Source: Gammaproteobacteria bacterium
Lineage (GTDB): Bacteria > Pseudomonadota > Gammaproteobacteria > SZUA-152
Reading direction: 5' to 3'
NCBI GenBank assembly: GCA_030617485.1
Contig: JAUWVK010000017.1
Coordinates: 1-16,723 of the forward strand
Length of the DNA stretch: 16,723 nucleotides
Position 1 is the stretch's first letter. Every line of letters begins with the position of its first letter. The position numbers and the translations under genes were made by a program. This document shows positions 12,564-16,723 of this stretch, piece after piece. A model generated the notes under the pieces. It searched no databases, was not told the DNA's origin, and saw only the letters and a list, made by a program, of their open reading frames with translations.

Positions 12564-15473
12564 ATGAAAAAATTTAAACTTCATTTCCCTAGTCTAACCG
12601 GTGCAATGTTGTACACCCTGATGGCTGGTCAAGTTGCAATTGCTGATGATACCGAGGTACTCATCGGTTCCGGCGGAGGCGACTGGCCCAGCCCCAACAT
12701 TTTATTCATCATGGATACTTCAGGCAGTATGGCAACTGTTGATGATGCGGATGCGGATTCACGCTCACGCTTGAAAATTGTCCAGGACGTATTTGCAGAA
12801 TTGATGACTGAATACTCCGAACCCGATTCCAGGCTCAAATTCAACGTCGCGATGATGCGCTTTGATAGCACCGATGATACCAACAGCAACAACACGGGTG
12901 GCTCCTTCGTCACCCCGATGCAGTTACTGGATTCCAACACAAAAGACAGTATTATTACTGCCTCCAATGCCTTAACCACCGGTGCCCACACCCCTTTGGC
13001 CGAAACACTCTATGAGGCTGCCCTGTTTTATCGTGGCGAAACTGTACATTTTGGTAATCTAGCTACCCCTAATAACGTAACCACAGTATTGAACCCTGCT
13101 GACGATACCAAATATCTCAGCCCTATTTCTTACCAGTGCCAGGCCAACTCCATCATTCTGCTTACTGATGGTGAACCCACAGGTGACACAGAAGCAGATA
13201 CTCTTATTGAGACACTGGCCGACACCAGCTGCAGCGGAAACTGCCTGGATGAACTAGCCGGTTATTTAAATACAGCAGACCATTCCTCTCTGGCAGGCAA
13301 GCAAAAAGTAAAAACCTACACTATCGGCTTTACCACCAACCAAACACTGCTCGAAGATGCTGCCAAGAAAGGTGGCGGTAGCTATATGACTGCTAGTAAT
13401 GCTACTCAACTTAAAAGCGCATTCGAAAGAGCTCTGGGTAGAGGTGTCATCGAAGACACCAATAACTCCTTCTCACCACCTGCTATGGCCGCTAATGCGT
13501 TTAATAATATTTCGCATACCAACAAATTGTATTTCACCCTGTTTGAACCTGCCATCGAATCCAGTTGGGTAGGCAACGTCAAACCCTATAAACTAACCGG
13601 CAACCCACCGCAGCTTACCGATGCCAACTCCACTGCTGCTGTACATGATCAAGGAATACTCAAAGGAATGTTCAAAGATTCATCCGTAAGTTTCTGGTCC
13701 GCTGGTGACGCAGCAGATGGTGGTAGCATTGGTGCAGGTGGTGCAAATAGTCAATTACCATCAGACACGGATGATCGAAAACTCTACACCTATACAGGTA
13801 CTAGTTCCGCACTCACCGACAACAGTAATGCACTGAAGGATAGCACCGGCAACAGCGCCCTGACTCCCGCCATGCTAGAACTAACCAGCACCGTAAATTC
13901 CAACACTGCAATCAACGCCGCTCGTGAGCGCAAACTGAATGACCCATTGCATTCTAAACCCGTCCTGGTGTCCTATGGTGGCACAGAAGAAAACCCCAAA
14001 ATCACCCTGTTTGTCGCCACCAACGGTGGCTTCCTACATGCTATCAACGCCGGTGCTGATGCTACTCTGGCAGAAGGAGAAGAAAGATTTGCCTTCATGC
14101 CCAATGAATTACTACCCAACCTGGACATTTTGGCTAGCAACTCAGGCGCCCACCCTTACGGATTAGATGGCGACGTCACCGCATGGGTAAATGATATCAA
14201 TGGTGATGCTAGCATCAGCGGTGACGACCATGTGTACGTATACGTCGGCATGCGTCGTGGTGGTAATAATTATTATGCGCTGGATGTTACCAACCCGAAT
14301 GCACCCACTTTAAAATGGGTGATCAAGGGTGGCGGTGGCCTTGAAGGCACCACAGGCTTTAGTGAACTTGGACAAAGCTGGTCACGACCTACTGTAACAA
14401 CCATTAAAGATGATAGCGCTGATAGCGGCACAAGAACTGTACTGATTTTTGGTGGTGGTTACGACACCGCTCAAGATGCCAACCCTGTGAATGCAGCAGA
14501 CACAATCGGCCGCGCCATTTTCATTGTAGATGCCGACACTGGCGCCAAACTCTGGCAGGCTGACTCCACCGTTATTTCGTCCATGACTAACAGCATCCCT
14601 TCAGATGTAAAATTAGTGGATAGTGACTTTGATGGTCATACAGACCGACTCTATGTGGGTGATATGGACGGCCAGGTTTTCCGCATCGATCTTAATTCCA
14701 CCCTCGCTGACAGTACTGGTGTGCTTCTTGCGGACCTCGGCAGTAAAACTGACACCGATGCGATTAACAATCGGCGCTTTTATTATCCCCCTGATGTAGT
14801 TATGACTCAGCCCCAACAACCCGGCGCTGAACCGTATGTTTCAGTCAATATTGGATCAGGCTACAGATCACACCCATTAAACTCTATTGCCAATGGCGCC
14901 GTCCGTGTCGATGATCGATTCTATTCACTTCGTGACCCAAACTTCTTTAGCACTGCGCCTGATAATTTTACAGCCATCATACATAAAGATAGTGACAATG
15001 GCGGCACTGGCAATCTGTTTGATCTCACCATCATTCCAGCACTCGATGGCGACAATATCAGCGATCTGGCCGATTCAGATGGCTGGTATATCAAGCTCGG
15101 CGGCGGCAATGGAGAAAAAGTGCTAGCGCCTTCTATTACTCTTAACGGCGAAATTTTCTTTACAACCTACACACCACCAACATCAGCGATATCAGACGAT
15201 TGCAAGGTGCAGCCAGGAGCAGGAACTTTGTATCGTGTTAGCCTCTTTAACGCAGCACCACCCGTCAGTCTGGACGCGGATGGCGAGATAATCGTTGCTA
15301 CGATAGCGGATCGCACTGCAAAGAAACTGTCGCAAAAAGGTATCCCTTCATCACCCACCATTCTGTTCCGTGAAAAATCTGATGGTGACGTTGAACTGAT
15401 TCATTGCGAAGGAACAGAGTGCGAAGAGCTTCCAAACTCTATTCAGATGGAAGAAACCTATTGGCGAGATTAA
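12564..15473 (+). CDS. pilY1: PilY1-type tip adhesin/assembly protein, short form, cluster 2
   Basis: The 969-residue secreted protein has a signal peptide ending AIA (1-27). A compact vWA domain (about 45-290) has a complete MIDAS: DTSGS at 51-55, Thr143 in AHTPLAE, and Asp202 in IILLTDGEP. The C-terminal beta-propeller has LFVATNGGFLHAINAG (482-497), an EF-hand-like loop D544-x-N546-x-D548-x-x-x-x-x-x-D555, MRRGGNNYYALDVTNP (563-578), and the PilY1 calcium loop D686-x-D688-x-D690-x-x-x-D694 followed by LYVGDMDGQVFRIDL. The C-terminus has Cys948 and Cys953 and ends ETYWRD, the family-type terminal motif. GAGA around 12552 is a weak SD. It is 211 residues shorter than the first PilY1, mainly in the N-terminal half. 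The expected location is the outer surface or tip of the pilus. Confidence 0.94.
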   Translation: MKKFKLHFPSLTGAMLYTLMAGQVAIADDTEVLIGSGGGDWPSPNILFIMDTSGSMATVDDADADSRSRLKIVQDVFAELMTEYSEPDSRLKFNVAMMRFDSTDDTNSNNTGGSFVTPMQLLDSNTKDSIITASNALTTGAHTPLAETLYEAALFYRGETVHFGNLATPNNVTTVLNPADDTKYLSPISYQCQANSIILLTDGEPTGDTEADTLIETLADTSCSGNCLDELAGYLNTADHSSLAGKQKVKTYTIGFTTNQTLLEDAAKKGGGSYMTASNATQLKSAFERALGRGVIEDTNNSFSPPAMAANAFNNISHTNKLYFTLFEPAIESSWVGNVKPYKLTGNPPQLTDANSTAAVHDQGILKGMFKDSSVSFWSAGDAADGGSIGAGGANSQLPSDTDDRKLYTYTGTSSALTDNSNALKDSTGNSALTPAMLELTSTVNSNTAINAARERKLNDPLHSKPVLVSYGGTEENPKITLFVATNGGFLHAINAGADATLAEGEERFAFMPNELLPNLDILASNSGAHPYGLDGDVTAWVNDINGDASISGDDHVYVYVGMRRGGNNYYALDVTNPNAPTLKWVIKGGGGLEGTTGFSELGQSWSRPTVTTIKDDSADSGTRTVLIFGGGYDTAQDANPVNAADTIGRAIFIVDADTGAKLWQADSTVISSMTNSIPSDVKLVDSDFDGHTDRLYVGDMDGQVFRIDLNSTLADSTGVLLADLGSKTDTDAINNRRFYYPPDVVMTQPQQPGAEPYVSVNIGSGYRSHPLNSIANGAVRVDDRFYSLRDPNFFSTAPDNFTAIIHKDSDNGGTGNLFDLTIIPALDGDNISDLADSDGWYIKLGGGNGEKVLAPSITLNGEIFFTTYTPPTSAISDDCKVQPGAGTLYRVSLFNAAPPVSLDADGEIIVATIADRTAKKLSQKGIPSSPTILFREKSDGDVELIHCEGTECEELPNSIQMEETYWRD

Positions 15474-15500
15474 GATTAGCTTTCTTTAACTGTATAAATT

Positions 15501-15534
15501 AAAGGCCTGCTTTTTATTGAAGCGGGCCTTTTTT
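15501..15534 (+). terminator. Intrinsic terminator of the pilus block
   Basis: AAAGGCCTGCTT (15501-15512) pairs with AAGCGGGCCTTT (15520-15531) with one wobble around a seven-base loop, and the T-run continues to 15534. It stands 28 bases after the second pilY1 stop. On the minus strand a shorter T-rich tract follows, so it may also serve the convergent ispH transcript. Confidence 0.9.
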
Positions 15535-15578
15535 GCGCCACAACGTATGTGAATTCCGCTAGAAAAACCTGGGGCATT

Positions 15579-16505
15579 TTATTTTTTCAACGCTTTGGGT
15601 AACGAAAAAACGATACCCTCCACCTGCCCATCGGATTCAATAGCAGTTGCTGACGTCATCTCCTTAAGACGATCAACCACCTCTTCAACCAGCACCTCGG
15701 GGGCAGATGCTCCTGCAGTTACTCCGATGCAGGACTTTCCTTCAAGCCATTCCGCCTGTATGTGATCCGCGCTATCAATCAAATAAGATTCCGTTCCCAG
15801 GCGATCTGCTAATTCAGACAGTCGATTAGAGTTGGAGCTATTGGCAGACCCAACCACCAACATCAGATCGCAACGTTGCGCCATTTTTTTTACTGCATCC
15901 TGGCGATTTTGTGTGGCGTAACAAATATCGTCTTTTTTTGGTCCCTGAATATTAGGGAACCGATCACGCAATGCATCAATAATAAGGGCGGTATCATCTA
16001 TAGATAAAGTGGTCTGCGTTACATAAGCAAGATCCGCAGGATATTTTACCTTGAGCGCCGCAACGTCCTCCGGCGACTCTACAAGATACATGCCTTCGCC
16101 ATCATACTGACCTAGCGTACCTTCCACTTCAGGGTGACCTGCGTGACCAATAAGAACAACTTCCTGCTCAGATCTTTCATGCCGAACAACTTCCAGATGT
16201 ACTTTTGTTACCAACGGACAGGTCGCATCAAATACTGTTAATCCACGCCCTTGCGCTTCTTGTCGCACCGCTTTTGACACTCCATGCGCACTAAAAATAA
16301 CTGTCCCGCCTTCCGGAACATCGTCCAGTTCATCAACAAATACCGCGCCTTTCTCACGCAGGCTATCAACAACAAATTTATTGTGAACGACTTCATGACG
16401 CACATAAATTGGCGCACCGAATTTATCGAGCGCGCGCTCTACAATATCAATCGCTCTATTAACGCCAGCACAAAACCCGCGTGGATTAGCTAACATGATT
16501 TTCAT
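15579..16505 (-). CDS. ispH: 4-hydroxy-3-methylbut-2-enyl diphosphate reductase (IspH/LytB)
   Basis: The 308-residue enzyme makes IPP and DMAPP from HMBPP, the last step of the MEP isoprenoid pathway, in the cytoplasm. [14 protein letters not shown] is the conserved start. Cys12, Cys96 (FDATCPLV) and Cys195 ([10 protein letters not shown]) are the three ligands of the iron-sulfur cluster. His41, His74 (SAHG), His124 and Glu126 (GHPEVEGT) line the active site; the numbering is nearly that of E. coli. The frame is open 16 codons further upstream, but conservation and a weak SD (GAGAAAA before the ATG) fix the start at 16505. It lies 44 bases after fkpB, probably in one operon, and converges on the pilus block. 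Confidence 0.98.
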   Translation of the reverse strand: MKIMLANPRGFCAGVNRAIDIVERALDKFGAPIYVRHEVVHNKFVVDSLREKGAVFVDELDDVPEGGTVIFSAHGVSKAVRQEAQGRGLTVFDATCPLVTKVHLEVVRHERSEQEVVLIGHAGHPEVEGTLGQYDGEGMYLVESPEDVAALKVKYPADLAYVTQTTLSIDDTALIIDALRDRFPNIQGPKKDDICYATQNRQDAVKKMAQRCDLMLVVGSANSSNSNRLSELADRLGTESYLIDSADHIQAEWLEGKSCIGVTAGASAPEVLVEEVVDRLKEMTSATAIESDGQVEGIVFSLPKALKK

Positions 16506-16549
16506 ATTTATTTTCTCAGAAAAAACAGTGGCCATTCTATAACAACGAA

Positions 16550-16723
16550 TCACTGCACAACTGGCTGTTCGCCGCCATTCACTATTTCCAGTATCTCCAC
16601 ATCAAAAACAATTTCATGACCCGCTATAGGATGATTGAAATCAACCGTTACCTGTTTTTCATCTACCGCTGTAATAGTACCTGGGTACTCATCTTCATCA
16701 GGCATTGCAAATGCAATTATGAC
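16550..16723 (-). CDS. fkpB: FKBP-type peptidyl-prolyl isomerase FkpB/SlpA, C-terminal end (partial)
   Basis: On the minus strand the frame entering at the window edge runs 57 residues to a TGA at 16550-16552. [21 protein letters not shown] (residues about 27-47 of the visible part) is the signature end of SlyD/FkpB-like FKBP isomerases. The short tail [10 protein letters not shown] lacks the histidine-rich metal tail of SlyD, which favours FkpB. In E. coli fkpB also directly precedes ispH. The protein helps fold proteins by proline isomerisation in the cytoplasm. The N-terminal part lies beyond the window. Confidence 0.9.
   Translation of the reverse strand, partial: VIIAFAMPDEDEYPGTITAVDEKQVTVDFNHPIAGHEIVFDVEILEIVNGGEQPVVQ

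Noticed and set aside
12527..12577. A 16-codon upstream ORF overlapping the start of the second pilY1
   Set aside because: It has no SD, its start falls inside the direct repeats and its peptide resembles nothing. Likely chance in AT-rich DNA.
16506..16553. N-terminal extension of ispH by 16 codons
   Set aside because: IspH proteins start at the conserved [14 protein letters not shown] segment, and the extension overlaps the fkpB stop region without an SD.
1..16723. CRISPR arrays, insertion sequences, tRNA or rRNA genes, attachment sites
   Set aside because: I saw no repeat-spacer arrays, transposase, terminal inverted repeats, RNA gene signatures or integrase genes. The second pilus cluster carries no obvious mobility gene.

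Overview
The window looks like a gammaproteobacterial chromosome segment of moderate GC content. Three markers support this: an Rnf/Rsx electron-transport operon, a type IV pilus (T4P) minor-pilin block next to ispH, and the gene pair fkpB-ispH. From memory of Pseudomonas aeruginosa, the fimT/fimU-pilV-pilW-pilX-pilY1-pilE block also lies beside lytB/ispH and the fkpB-like gene, so the neighbourhood appears ancestral. I cannot name the genus from sequence alone.

Layout. Positions 1-2615 (+) hold the 3' end of rnfC followed by rnfD, rnfG and rnfE, with overlapping or abutting genes and no gap. Positions 2616-2916 form a gene-free spacer with inverted and direct repeats that should hold the promoter of the pilus block. 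Positions 2917-9817 (+) hold the first minor-pilin cluster: fimT, pilV, pilW, pilX, pilY1 and pilE. After a 183-bp gap with a strong hairpin, a second and clearly diverged set (fimT, pilV, pilW, pilX, pilY1, with no pilE) runs from 10001 to 15473 (+) and ends in a good intrinsic terminator. ispH and the end of fkpB come in convergently on the minus strand (15579-16723).

How the genes work together. RnfC, D, G and E belong to the membrane complex that couples electron transfer between ferredoxin or NADH carriers to ion movement (in E. coli, to SoxR reduction). The flavinylation threonines of RnfD and RnfG and the two membrane cysteines of RnfE are intact. In each pilus set, FimT, PilV, PilW and PilX are prepilin-like minor pilins expected to form an initiation/tip complex with the large secreted PilY1 protein, which has an N-terminal von Willebrand A (vWA) domain and a C-terminal propeller with a calcium loop. 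PilE would link this tip to the major pilin fibre.

The most interesting feature is the tandem, diverged pair of complete tip-complex operons. Only the first FimT carries the C-terminal GRxR motif known from the DNA-binding FimT of natural transformation. The two PilY1 proteins differ by 211 residues, mostly in front of and inside the vWA part. The single PilE lacks cysteines and has an acidic loop near its end. The leaders of the two pilY1 genes carry different short, regularly spaced direct repeats. Together this suggests two alternative or mixed pilus tips, one tuned for DNA uptake; that is inference.
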